Program-made: the position numbers and the translations under genes
Shown: one piece after another, positions 23,885-32,613 of the stretch
Layout: every line of letters starts with the position of its first letter
Numbering within the stretch: the stretch's first letter is position 1
Notes under the pieces: model-generated
Databases searched by the model: none
Seen by the model: only the letters and a program-made list of their open reading frames with translations
What the model was told of the DNA's origin: nothing
Assembly (NCBI GenBank): GCA_934255135.1
Contig: CAKQMV010000004.1
Span: 62,001-126,000, forward strand
Source of the DNA: an uncultured Clostridia bacterium
GTDB taxonomy: Bacteria > Bacillota > Clostridia > Peptostreptococcales > Anaerovoracaceae
Direction of reading: 5' to 3'
Length of the DNA: 64,000 nt

Positions 23885-24619
23885 CTATTTTACTACATCC
23901 GCGCCAGATGCAAAAGACATAAAATCAATTCGCGCTGCCCCGCATTCCCGAAGCACCCTCGCACATTCATCAATCGTCGCTCCAGTCGTATAAATATCGT
24001 CAATCAGAAGTACATCCTTCCCTTGCACAAGACAACTTCTCTCTCCTCTGCCAAAAACGCCTCTAAGCTCAACACGACGTTCCGCAGGGCTGAGTCCTCT
24101 CAGCGCTCTCGTCTCCTTCTCACGGACGAGGATTCCAGCGGGGGACGGGATGAGAGTTAGTCGCGAAAGTCCCGAAGCAATCAGCGCGGCCTGGTTGTAG
24201 CCACGAGAGAGCCTTTTGGCCGTGAACATCGGAACCGGCACGAGAAAATCATACACGGGTGAGCCAAGCGACACGAGGCGGTCGTACATGATTTCTGCGA
24301 TGATGTCTGCATTCTCCGTCTTCGAATTGTATTTAAGGCCAAAAATCAGGGCTCTTTCCACCGACCCGTATTCCGTGCAGCAACATCCATGGTCGTAGTG
24401 ATGCGGGTTTTCGGAGCAACTAAAACAGATCTCACGAGGGTTATGGTCGGCGAGGGGCTTGCCGCATTTTAGACACGTGCGTCCTAGTGTCCATTTCATC
24501 TGATCCATGCATGTGTTACAAAGACTATAGGTTCTTGTTGCATTTATGATTTTGCCACATGACGCACAATATAGGGATGGGGGATAAATAAGATTTAAAA
24601 GTTTTTCCGTCAGTTTCAT
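23885..24619 (-). CDS. comF: ComF family phosphoribosyltransferase-like protein
   Basis: About 244 residues. The N-terminus carries four Cys pairs (CASCGK, CNTC, CLKCGK, CFSC) forming the ComF zinc-binding region; the C-terminal half is a type I phosphoribosyltransferase fold with VPVPMFTAKRLSRGYNQAALIA and the PRPP-loop VLLIDDIYTTGAT. ComF is needed for DNA uptake in natural competence, downstream of ssDNA import. ATG at 24619 is chosen over a TTG at 24649; neither has a good ribosome-binding site. No ComFA helicase gene lies beside it, as is common in Clostridia. Confidence 0.85.
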   Translation of the reverse strand: MKLTEKLLNLIYPPSLYCASCGKIINATRTYSLCNTCMDQMKWTLGRTCLKCGKPLADHNPREICFSCSENPHHYDHGCCCTEYGSVERALIFGLKYNSKTENADIIAEIMYDRLVSLGSPVYDFLVPVPMFTAKRLSRGYNQAALIASGLSRLTLIPSPAGILVREKETRALRGLSPAERRVELRGVFGRGERSCLVQGKDVLLIDDIYTTGATIDECARVLRECGAARIDFMSFASGADVVK

Positions 24620-24683
24620 GAGATAATAATAATCTGTGATAATTAACAATATGTGGCGTCTTTAGGGAGAGCATCTACATATT

Positions 24684-24712
24684 TTGTACACAAAGTCCAC
24701 ACACTATATGAT
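24684..24712 (+). promoter_or_regulatory. Promoter of hpf
   Basis: TTGTAC, 17 bases, TATGAT: a good vegetative promoter ending about 41 bases before the HPF start codon. Confidence 0.6.
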
Positions 24713-24753
24713 AAAATATAAACAGAATATTATATTCAAAGGAGGTATCGGCT

Positions 24754-25284
24754 ATGAAGGTACAGATTATCACTAAGAATTACAAAGCAAGCGAGAAGCT
24801 ACAGGCTAATATCGAGAAGAAGTTCGAGAAGCTCGGCAAGTTCTTCAACGATGATGTAACTGCTACAGTTGTTCTTTCAAGATTCAGAGAGGCAACTAAG
24901 CTTGAGGCCACTATCAAGGCTAAGAATAATATCTTCAGAGCAGAGGAAATTTCAGACAACGTATATGAGGCTATGGACATTGCGATTGCTAAGCTCTCTA
25001 ACCAGATGGCTAAGTTCAAGGGTAAGCTTGAGTCAAGATACCAGAAGAACGAAGCTCTTAAGTTCGAGTTCATCCCAGAGGTTGACGAAGACGTAGAGGA
25101 AGAGATTTCAGTAATCAAGAGAAAACACTTTGAGCTAGAGCCAATGGTTGCTGAAGAGGCAATTCTCCAGATGGAGATGCTTGGACACGATTTCTTTGTT
25201 TACTTTGACATGGATACTGAGTCAGTAAACGTTGTATATAAGAGAAAGGGAGATGCATACGGTCTCATTGAGACTGCTAGATAA
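24754..25284 (+). CDS. hpf: Ribosome hibernation promoting factor, long form
   Basis: A 176-residue protein. The N-terminal 100 residues are the HPF/RaiA domain (VQIITKNYKASEKLQANIEKKFEKLGKFF, LEATIKAKNNIFRAEE, YEAMDIAIAKLSNQMAKFKGKL); the C-terminal 55 residues (VIKRKHFELEPMVAEEAILQMEMLGHDFFVYFDMDTESVNVVYKRKGDAYGLIE) form the dimerisation domain that pairs 70S ribosomes into 100S particles. An AAGGAGGTATCGGCT ribosome-binding site and a good promoter precede it. Usually expressed in stationary phase or stress. It ends a few bases before the LCP gene. Confidence 0.95.
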   Translation: MKVQIITKNYKASEKLQANIEKKFEKLGKFFNDDVTATVVLSRFREATKLEATIKAKNNIFRAEEISDNVYEAMDIAIAKLSNQMAKFKGKLESRYQKNEALKFEFIPEVDEDVEEEISVIKRKHFELEPMVAEEAILQMEMLGHDFFVYFDMDTESVNVVYKRKGDAYGLIETAR

Positions 25285-25293
25285 GAGGTGACG

Positions 25294-26466
25294 ATGAGTA
25301 ACGACGAACAGAAGGCCTATGAAGCGTACCGCAGAAGGTCAAGGCGACGTAGGAAGAATAGAGGCTTTTACAAATTTACAAGGATTCTATCCGTAATATA
25401 TACTATTGCCCTAGTGCTTTTCTCGTCAGTAATGGTTAAGATAGACATACTGCCGGCGAAGCTTCTAGTTACGGTTATTGTTATTCTGGTTCTGCTGAGT
25501 ACAGTGCTGTTCATACAGCTGTTCTTTAAGAACATCAAGATGTGGGCCAAGGTTTTTGCAACTGTGATGAGTGTATGCCTGCTTATGGTTTATTCTGTAG
25601 GTTCGGCATATGCGATGGGTGCACTTTCATTTCTGGACAAGGTAACCAATGATGATAACCCTAAGGCGGTTCAGGTTACAGAGGAACCATTCAATGTCCT
25701 GATTACAGGTATTGATACAAGAGGTACGATTGATACTGAGGGAAGATCTGATGTTAACATGATTGCTACTGTTAATCCTAAGACTGGCAAGGTGCTACTG
25801 ACATCAATTCCTAGAGACTATGAGATAAGACTTATTGACCACGATTATGCGATGGACAAGCTGACTCACACAGGATTCTACGGAACAGACTGCACTATAG
25901 GTGCGCTGGAGGATCTTCTTGGAATTACAATCAACTATTATGTAAAGGTTAACTTCTCAACTGTAGAGGAATTAATCAACGCGGTTGGTGGACTGAATGT
26001 ATATTCGGAGTACAAGTTCAATCCGGTTAAGATGAAGTCTTGGACAGTACAGAAGGGCTGGAACAAGATGAACGGAAAGCAGGCTCTCGCTTTTGCCCGT
26101 GAGAGAAAGGCTTTCTTAACAGGAGACAACCAGAGAATCAAGAACCAGCAGGCCGTTATGGAGGCTCTTCTCAAGAAGGCGACAAGCGGTACTACTATGC
26201 TTCTTAGATTCAGTAAGATCCTGAATTCTCTTGACGATTATTTTGAGATGAACATGTCATCTTCTGAGATCAGAGGTCTGATGAAGATGCAGCTAAGAGA
26301 GGGTCTCGACTGGGACATCAAGAAGAATACAATTACAGGATTTGACGGATCTGAGCAGACATACAGCACAGGCGACAGCTATGCATATGTTATGACTCAG
26401 GATCAGGACAGTATTGGCAAGGCTAAGGATAAGATTTCCAAGGTCATGGAGATGCCGGCAGAGTAG
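25294..26466 (+). CDS. LytR-CpsA-Psr family cell-wall glycopolymer ligase
   Basis: 390 residues. The ATG at 25294 is preferred (AAGAGGTGACG upstream) over GTG 25288. A basic N-terminus (RRRSRRRRKNRG) is followed by three hydrophobic segments (about residues 28-48, 52-72 and 80-105), then the LCP domain with FNVLITGIDTRG, RSDVNMIATVNPKTGKVLLTSIPRDYEIRL, GLNVYSEYKF and QALAFARERKAFLTGDNQRIKNQQ, including the conserved arginines that bind the polyprenyl-pyrophosphate lipid. Such enzymes transfer teichoic acid or capsule polymers to peptidoglycan. Three predicted helices instead of one resemble the variant with an extended membrane part. Confidence 0.92.
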   Translation: MSNDEQKAYEAYRRRSRRRRKNRGFYKFTRILSVIYTIALVLFSSVMVKIDILPAKLLVTVIVILVLLSTVLFIQLFFKNIKMWAKVFATVMSVCLLMVYSVGSAYAMGALSFLDKVTNDDNPKAVQVTEEPFNVLITGIDTRGTIDTEGRSDVNMIATVNPKTGKVLLTSIPRDYEIRLIDHDYAMDKLTHTGFYGTDCTIGALEDLLGITINYYVKVNFSTVEELINAVGGLNVYSEYKFNPVKMKSWTVQKGWNKMNGKQALAFARERKAFLTGDNQRIKNQQAVMEALLKKATSGTTMLLRFSKILNSLDDYFEMNMSSSEIRGLMKMQLREGLDWDIKKNTITGFDGSEQTYSTGDSYAYVMTQDQDSIGKAKDKISKVMEMPAE

Positions 26467-26516
26467 CGGACATCTGAGACTAGTTAAAGATTTAAGGCAG
26501 CAGGGAAGGGGAAAGC

Positions 26517-27335
26517 ATGTTAAGTATTCTAATGAGTATGCAGATCGCGGATGTTATTGATATAGCAATCGTCGCATATCTTATTTACAAGGTGCTTGGA
26601 TTCATAAGAGAGACAAGAGCGCTTCAGCTGGTGAAGGGTATTGCGATTCTTATGGTTCTCTTCCTGCTGTCTAGCATTTTTGATCTGAGCCTGCTGAACT
26701 GGCTTCTTAAGAGTCTGGTTACGGTCGGAATGTTTGCAATCGTTGTAATTTTCCAGCCGGAGCTGAGACGTGGCCTTGAGAAGGTAGGCCAGAAGACTTT
26801 TGTTTCAGGCGGGCAGTTCAAGAGCATAGATAAGGACGAGGCACTTGTAATCGTATCGGAGCTTACTGATGCGATTGGAGAACTTAGTGCTTCAAGAACG
26901 GGCGGCCTTATCGCAATCGAGAGAGGCACAATGCTTAACGATATCATCGAGACTGGTAATATCGTTGATGCGAACATTACTGCACGACTCATAGGCAATC
27001 TTTTCTATGAGGGCTCACCGCTTCACGACGGTGCAGTAATTATAAGAGAGGACAGAATCAAGGCGGCAAGCTGCGTACTTCCTCTGACAGAGAAGCACAA
27101 TATTGGAAGGAACCTAGGAACAAGACACAGAGCTGCACTTGGATTAAGTGAAGTTTCAGATGCGCTTGTTATCGTTGTTTCTGAGGAAACTGGTGCAATA
27201 AGCATTGCGCAGAACGGAATGCTCAAGCGTTTCCTTGACATTAAGACTATTGAGAAGACCCTTATGGAGTTATATATCCCACATGAGAAGAACAAGCCTG
27301 GAATGAAGAGAATCAAGGGCTTTATCGGCAAGTAG
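26517..27335 (+). CDS. cdaA: Diadenylate cyclase CdaA (c-di-AMP synthase)
   Basis: 272 residues with N-terminal membrane helices (about 10-30, 40-58 and 63-80) and a DisA_N catalytic domain carrying DGA (171-173) and GTRHRAALG (RHR 203-205), the signatures of ATP binding and c-di-AMP formation. GGAAGGGGAAAGC precedes the ATG. It heads the conserved cdaA-cdaR-glmM block that couples c-di-AMP to cell-wall precursor synthesis; GlmM is known to bind and restrain CdaA in other Firmicutes. Confidence 0.96.
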   Translation: MLSILMSMQIADVIDIAIVAYLIYKVLGFIRETRALQLVKGIAILMVLFLLSSIFDLSLLNWLLKSLVTVGMFAIVVIFQPELRRGLEKVGQKTFVSGGQFKSIDKDEALVIVSELTDAIGELSASRTGGLIAIERGTMLNDIIETGNIVDANITARLIGNLFYEGSPLHDGAVIIREDRIKAASCVLPLTEKHNIGRNLGTRHRAALGLSEVSDALVIVVSEETGAISIAQNGMLKRFLDIKTIEKTLMELYIPHEKNKPGMKRIKGFIGK

Positions 27336-27352
27336 AAGAGGAGCTGCTGTTT

Positions 27353-28297
27353 ATGACTGATATTAAGAAGAATAAGAGAATAAACAGAGTGAATATCGTT
27401 ATTGCGATTCTTATCGCTTTCTTCTCATGGTTTTACGTTGTTTCTGAGGTTAATCCGACGGTTACAAGAAGTTACAGCGATATTCCGATTACATGCGTTG
27501 GACTCGACAAGCTTGCAGATCGTGGACTCGGTATTGAGAGCATGTCGGACACAGAGACTAAGATCAAGGTTCGCATCGCAAGAACAGATATACTTGATAC
27601 TGATGCGAGCGATTTTTCTGCTGTAATTGACGTTAGTAGCGCGGTCAATGGAGATAACACTCTGGAGGTCAAGGTGAGCACACCTGACGGAAGCAGTGTT
27701 AAGGATCAGAATGTTGAGAATGTGACTATCAAGGTTACATCATCACTTAACAAGGATGTGCCTGTTACAGCGACTTACAGCAATACACAGGACAAGTCAA
27801 TGGAACCTGTGGTTTTAACCCGCGACACTGAGATGGTAAGCGTTATGGGTGCCAAGTCACAGGTTGAGAAGGTTGCCTATGTTGCACTTGCAGCACAGAC
27901 TATTTCTGCAGCAGGAACAGAAGACAACAATTATGAGAAGGACATCATCGGCAAGCCGGTTGCAATGACAGCAGACGGCGAAGTCGTAAACAATATAGTA
28001 ATAAGGCCGGAGACAGTTGATATCACTTACAGCGCAGGTTCTGTAAAGACTGCCAAGCTTGAGCTTACAGTCAAGGGTGAGGACTGGATTAAGGACAATG
28101 ATCTTAAGACCAGCATTCCTGATACAGTTGATATCAAGGGTGCGGCTAAGATTATCGGTGCAATAGATTCAATTACAGCAACAGCAGATGTTACAGGCCT
28201 TAAGGCCGGAGACGAGGCGAAGATAGAGTATAATCTTCCTGATGGTGTATATATCGCCAACAGCTCTCTTGTGAATACTGTTAAGATTAAGAAGTAA
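27353..28297 (+). CDS. cdaR: CdaA regulatory protein with YbbR repeats
   Basis: 314 residues: a short cytoplasmic N-terminus, one membrane helix (NIVIAILIAFFSWFYVVSEV, about 15-34), then extracytoplasmic YbbR-type repeats (for example SYSDIPITCVGLDKLADRGLG, DVPVTATYSNTQDKSMEP). It regulates CdaA activity by membrane contact in relatives. Starts 17 bases after cdaA. Ends in TVKIKK, superficially like the surface proteins in this window, but without a fibronectin module. Confidence 0.92.
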   Translation: MTDIKKNKRINRVNIVIAILIAFFSWFYVVSEVNPTVTRSYSDIPITCVGLDKLADRGLGIESMSDTETKIKVRIARTDILDTDASDFSAVIDVSSAVNGDNTLEVKVSTPDGSSVKDQNVENVTIKVTSSLNKDVPVTATYSNTQDKSMEPVVLTRDTEMVSVMGAKSQVEKVAYVALAAQTISAAGTEDNNYEKDIIGKPVAMTADGEVVNNIVIRPETVDITYSAGSVKTAKLELTVKGEDWIKDNDLKTSIPDTVDIKGAAKIIGAIDSITATADVTGLKAGDEAKIEYNLPDGVYIANSSLVNTVKIKK

Positions 28298-28331
28298 GTA
28301 AATTTTTATATTTAAGAGGAGTTTTTGTCTA

Positions 28332-29684
28332 ATGGGTAGATTATTCGGTACAGACGGAGTAAGAGGCATTGCCAACAGAGAACTGACAGCATCTCTTGCA
28401 TATGACATTGGTAAAGCTGCTGCATTTGTTCTTAGTAGTGAGCATGAGCACCCTGTATTTTTTATTGGTAAGGATACAAGAATCAGTGGCGACATGCTTG
28501 AGAGTGCTCTGGCTGCCGGAATTATGTCGGTTGGCGGACGCGCAGTAAGACTTGGAGTAATTCCTACTCCAGCTGTTGCTTACCTTGTAAGAAAGCATGG
28601 CGCTGATGCAGGGGTTGTTATCTCTGCATCACACAATTCTTTTGAGTACAACGGAATTAAGCTGTTCAACCGCGATGGCTACAAGCTTGATGATGCAACA
28701 GAGGAGAAGATTGAAGATATTATTCTTTCACATGAGTTCCATCATCCGGAATTCATCGGCGATGCAATAGGCACATGGCGTGACTCGGAGATTGCTCTTG
28801 AAGAGTACACAGAGTTCCTGCTCAGCACTTTTGACAGAAGACTCGACGGCGTGAAGATCTGCCTCGACACTGCGAACGGTGCTTCATACCAGGCGGCAGA
28901 GATGGTCTACACAAGACTTGGCGCTGAGGTTACGGTAATTTCCAATGAGCCAGATGGAATCAACATCAACGACGGATGCGGTTCAACTCACCCTGAGAAT
29001 CTTCAGAAGAAGGTAGTTGAGATGGGTGCTGACGTTGGTTTTGCATATGACGGAGATGCCGACAGACTGATTGTTATCGACGAGCTCGGTCGAATTATCG
29101 ACGGCGACAGAGTTATGTGCATCTGCGGAACAATGCTCAAGGAGCAGGGCAAGCTTAACGGAAAGAATATTACTGCAACAGTTATGAGTAACATCGGTCT
29201 GCACAAGTATCTTGAGGAGCAGGGTATCGGTGTTGATGTGACTGCTGTAGGTGACAGATATGTGCTCGAATCAATGAGAGAAACAGGCTCGATGCTCGGA
29301 GGTGAACAGTCAGGACATATGATTTTTGCCGAGCACACTACAACAGGTGACGGAATCCTCTCATCACTTCAGTTCATGAAGGCATACATGAACTCAGGTC
29401 GCAAGCTTTCAGAGCTTAGAGATGAGATTAAGATTTATCCTCAGGCGCTTGTTAATGCGGCTGTTGATAAGGATAAGAGAACAGAGGCTCTTAAGGATGC
29501 TGAGATTAAGGCAAGAATCGACGAGGTTGAGGCAAAGCTTCACGGTACAGGCAGAGTCCTGATCAGACCTTCAGGTACTGAGCCTCTTATCAGAGTCATG
29601 CTCGAGGGCGAGGATATTGACGAGATTCAGGGATATGCCGTGGAGATCGCAGGCATGTTTGTGGACAAGTACGGCAATAAATAA
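28332..29684 (+). CDS. glmM: Phosphoglucosamine mutase
   Basis: 450 residues, the usual length. The phosphoserine loop ISASHNSFEYNGIK places the catalytic serine at residue 100; the metal loop is YDGDADRLIVID; the sugar loop GGEQSGHMIF and the phosphate-binding RPSGTEPLIRVM are intact. It converts glucosamine-6-phosphate to glucosamine-1-phosphate for UDP-GlcNAc synthesis. Third gene of the cda block, with GAGGAGTTTTTGTCTA upstream. Confidence 0.97.
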   Translation: MGRLFGTDGVRGIANRELTASLAYDIGKAAAFVLSSEHEHPVFFIGKDTRISGDMLESALAAGIMSVGGRAVRLGVIPTPAVAYLVRKHGADAGVVISASHNSFEYNGIKLFNRDGYKLDDATEEKIEDIILSHEFHHPEFIGDAIGTWRDSEIALEEYTEFLLSTFDRRLDGVKICLDTANGASYQAAEMVYTRLGAEVTVISNEPDGININDGCGSTHPENLQKKVVEMGADVGFAYDGDADRLIVIDELGRIIDGDRVMCICGTMLKEQGKLNGKNITATVMSNIGLHKYLEEQGIGVDVTAVGDRYVLESMRETGSMLGGEQSGHMIFAEHTTTGDGILSSLQFMKAYMNSGRKLSELRDEIKIYPQALVNAAVDKDKRTEALKDAEIKARIDEVEAKLHGTGRVLIRPSGTEPLIRVMLEGEDIDEIQGYAVEIAGMFVDKYGNK

Positions 29685-29780
29685 CAGATCGCCAGAAATT
29701 TTGGGTTATTAGGTTATTGGGTCATTGAGTTATATCAGTGGCGTTATGGTACGCCATATCAGTAAAGGAGACATTTTTTT

Positions 29781-31613
29781 ATGTGCGGAATCGTTGGTTA
29801 TGTGGGAAAGGACTCTCCACAGGAGATCGTTGTAGATGGTCTTGAGAAGCTCGAATACAGAGGTTATGACTCTGCCGGAATTGCAGTCGTAAGTGATGGC
29901 GAGGTTAAGATCAGAAAGACAGTTGGAGCTATTGCCAACCTAAGAAGACTCATCGGTGATGAGCAGCTTGGCGGCCACGTTTGTATAGGCCATACAAGAT
30001 GGGCTACTCATGGAATTCCATCAACAACTAATGCACATCCTCATTACAACAATGACGGAAGTATTGCGCTTGTTCACAACGGAACAATTGAGAACTATGT
30101 TGAGCTTAGAGAGCAGCTTATTGAGGAAGGATATAAGTTCCTTTCAGAGACAGATACAGAGGTTGCTGTAATGCTCGTCTCAAAGTACTACGACGAGACA
30201 GGAAGCCTTAAGAAGGCTATCGATAAATCTGCAGCAGTAATGGAAGGTACTTTCGTACTTGTTGCTGTACAGAAGGATCACCCAGATGAGTTCGTAGCTT
30301 ACAGACGTAATGCTCCGCTTATCGCTGCAAAGGGTAAGGGATGTAATTTTGTTGCATCAGATTTCTGTGCAATTCTTAAGTACACTAAGGATGTAATCCT
30401 CATCGAGACTGGTGATACAGTAGTTGTAACTGCTGATGATATCACTATTTACGATGAGAATGACAACAAGATCGAAAGAGATACAATGCACATCGGCTGG
30501 GATGTAAGCGCTGCTGAGAAGGGTGATTACGAACACTTCATGATGAAAGAGATTCACGAGCAGCCAGAGGGCATCAGAGAGACTCTTTCAAGAAGCCTTA
30601 CTGAGGACGGAAGAATCAAGCTTTACGGAATCGATATGACTGCCGAGGAACTTAACGAATACAACAAGATCGTAATTGTAGCATGCGGAACTGCTTACCA
30701 TGCAGGTCTTGTAGGAAGATACGTAATTGAGAAGATTGCAAGAATTCCAGTTGAGATTGATGTTGCATCAGAGTTCAGATATAGAGATCCATTCGTTGAC
30801 GAGAAGACTCTCTTCATCGGAATTTCACAGTCAGGTGAGACTGCTGATACTCTTGAGGCAATCCGTGAGGCTAAGAGAAAGGGCGCTCATGTAATCTCAA
30901 TCGTTAACGTAGTAGGAAGCTCAGTAGCAAGAGAGTCACACGAAGTATTCTATACTTTCGCAGGCCCTGAGATTTCTGTAGCTTCAACTAAGGCTTACAC
31001 AACTCAGCTTCTTTGCCTCTACATGCTCGCACTTTACTTTGCTGAGCTTAAGGGCACAATTGATGCTGACGACTATAAGGAGTTCGTTGATGAGCTTAAG
31101 GCAATTCCTGAGAAGATGGAAGAGTGCTTCAAGCTTGAGCCTGAAATCAAGGAGATTGCTAAGAACTACTACGATAGAGATGACTTCTTCTTCATCGGAC
31201 GTGGAGTTGATTCAAGTGTTGCATATGAGGGATCACTCAAGCTTAAGGAGATTTCATACATTTCATCATTCGCTATTGCAGCAGGTGAGATGAAGCACGG
31301 AACAATCGCTCTTATGCAGCCTAAGACAATCCTTGTTGCACTTGCAACTCAGGATCGCCTCTTCGACAAGATGGTTTCTAACATCCAGGAGGTTAAGGCA
31401 AGAAATGCTCATATCATTTCAATTGCCAAGGAAGGAAGAACTACAATTGAGGAACACTCAGATGAGACACTCTATATTCCAGAGTGCAGAGATGAAGTGA
31501 CACCACTACTTTCGGTAATTCCACTCCAGATGCTCGCATATCATGTTGCATACAACAGAGGCTGCGAGATTGACAGACCAAGAAACCTTGCTAAGAGTGT
31601 AACTGTAGAGTAA
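29781..31613 (+). CDS. glmS: Glutamine-fructose-6-phosphate aminotransferase (isomerising)
   Basis: 610 residues. The N-terminal glutaminase begins MCGIVGYVG, so Cys2 (residue 1 after Met removal) is the nucleophile; two SIS domains follow (ISQSGETADTLEAIREAKRKGA; IGRGVDSSVAYEGSLKLKE) and the C-terminus NLAKSVTVE is the family signature. It makes glucosamine-6-phosphate, the step before GlmM. The 96-base leader shows no glmS ribozyme that I can recognise; it has instead a short repeat of GGTTATT-like units and a TGGCGT/ACGCCA hairpin. AAAGGAGACATT is the ribosome-binding site. Confidence 0.97.
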   Translation: MCGIVGYVGKDSPQEIVVDGLEKLEYRGYDSAGIAVVSDGEVKIRKTVGAIANLRRLIGDEQLGGHVCIGHTRWATHGIPSTTNAHPHYNNDGSIALVHNGTIENYVELREQLIEEGYKFLSETDTEVAVMLVSKYYDETGSLKKAIDKSAAVMEGTFVLVAVQKDHPDEFVAYRRNAPLIAAKGKGCNFVASDFCAILKYTKDVILIETGDTVVVTADDITIYDENDNKIERDTMHIGWDVSAAEKGDYEHFMMKEIHEQPEGIRETLSRSLTEDGRIKLYGIDMTAEELNEYNKIVIVACGTAYHAGLVGRYVIEKIARIPVEIDVASEFRYRDPFVDEKTLFIGISQSGETADTLEAIREAKRKGAHVISIVNVVGSSVARESHEVFYTFAGPEISVASTKAYTTQLLCLYMLALYFAELKGTIDADDYKEFVDELKAIPEKMEECFKLEPEIKEIAKNYYDRDDFFFIGRGVDSSVAYEGSLKLKEISYISSFAIAAGEMKHGTIALMQPKTILVALATQDRLFDKMVSNIQEVKARNAHIISIAKEGRTTIEEHSDETLYIPECRDEVTPLLSVIPLQMLAYHVAYNRGCEIDRPRNLAKSVTVE

Positions 31614-31679
31614 GGTCTGGATTTGAATTTCGAACCAGATACAAGAATCAGATTAGGATCTGAATAATGATTTGAAACA

Positions 31680-31712
31680 GAACCCTGAGGCAGAAATGTC
31701 TTGGGGTTTTTT
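31680..31712 (+). terminator. Terminator of glmS
   Basis: AACCCTGAGGCA pairs imperfectly with TGTCTTGGGGTT around GAAA and is followed by TTTTTT. Confidence 0.75.
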
Positions 31713-32305
31713 GACGTCGCCAGATATCCGTAAACGGTAAATTATTTGTAATTATTGAAATTCTGGACACATATAATGTCCAGATCTACGATTTATGTAG
31801 TTCACTATGAATGAAGGCTTATAGTTGTTAGGTACCAATTTACATAATTTAACAGCGTTGGTCCCTGAAAGCTACCAGGGCAGATTTTATATGAGAAATG
31901 GTACGCAGCACTTAAGTTTTCAAAGTAGATAGCGGCCATGCCTGAACGATGTAATCACATTTATGTGAATAAAAGATAGTCAAATTATTATAAGAATTAG
32001 TAATTAACGGGACCAATCTATCAGGATGATTAAGATTGGTCCCTTCTGAATCTTATATAATATCTTGTCACTGGCATACACTTGAAACTCCTAGGTACCA
32101 ATTTCGCATTTAATGTAGGTTTGGCACCATTTAGGGCCCATTTAATTATTCTATCTCAAAATGGTACACTCCAACCAATACAATTGCAGAGTTGAACCTC
32201 GAGTACGAAATGCGATTTGAAAGGTTTATCTGCGCATAGATGGTTTACCGCTTACAGACATACCAGGTTAGTCTGCCGGCTCTGCGCCAAGGATCTTTTC
32301 TATAT

Positions 32306-32359
32306 GTTGCCGGCGTGGCGATAGTTGCCAGCGTGGTAGAAGTTACCAGCGACCATGCA
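32306..32359 (+). repeat. Three 18-bp tandem repeats
   Basis: Units begin GTTGCCGGCGTGG, GTTGCCAGCGTGG and GTTACCAGCGACC at 18-base intervals. A related pair of 17-18-base units lies at 37294-37328 downstream of the ornithine cyclodeaminase gene. Confidence 0.65.
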
Positions 32360-32509
32360 GTATCAAAAGTGTGATGAACCGAAATCAAAAGAAAAGAAGC
32401 TCGGATTGGGGATCCGGGCTTCTTGAGGTATTTTTCTACTTTTGTTCTTTATTCTTTATTATGAAGGTTTGTTCCTTTGATGTGTATTGGGGATACACCG
32501 GGAACAGCA

Positions 32510-32596
32510 GCCCAGCGGGCAGCATATGTTTCGCGCCCAGCGGGCCTGCTTTGTTTCCTAGCCCAGCGGGCCAGCGCATTATAAAGCCTGGCGGGC
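32510..32596. repeat. Four-unit array of GCCCAGCGGGC with 25-26 bp period
   Basis: The near-palindromic 11-mer GCCCAGCGGGC starts at 32510, 32535 and 32561, with a variant GCCTGGCGGGC at 32586. Spacers differ in sequence but not in length (14-15 bases). The array lies just beyond the stop codon of the minus-strand EamA gene and could form four small hairpins in its transcript. Confidence 0.75.
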
Positions 32597-32613
32597 TATT
32601 GTGTTTGTGAAGT

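Larger units (their letters stand above)
31714..32610. repeat. Gene-free mosaic of short palindromes and tandem repeats
   Basis: Nine hundred bases with no credible gene. They hold TCTGGACA/TGTCCAGA (31762-31784), three palindromes with GG-x-ACCAA arms (31831-31865; 32009-32043, a perfect 11-bp stem; 32094-32128), three 18-bp tandem units (32306-32359), and a four-unit array of GCCCAGCGGGC (32510-32596). The reading frame at 32371-32610 spans the array and has no coding character. Confidence 0.65.

Noticed and set aside
23640..23993. 117-residue plus-strand frame before comF
   Set aside because: It overlaps the ComF gene antisense, has no ribosome-binding site and no recognisable similarity.
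29685..29780. glmS ribozyme
   Set aside because: The gap is too short and none of the conserved core strings were recognised.
32510..32596. CRISPR array
   Set aside because: Repeats are only 11 bases with 14-15 base spacers, and no cas gene is near.
32371..32610. 79-residue reading frame across the GCCCAGCGGGC array
   Set aside because: It has no ribosome-binding site or recognisable domain and its C-terminal half is a translation of the repeat array.
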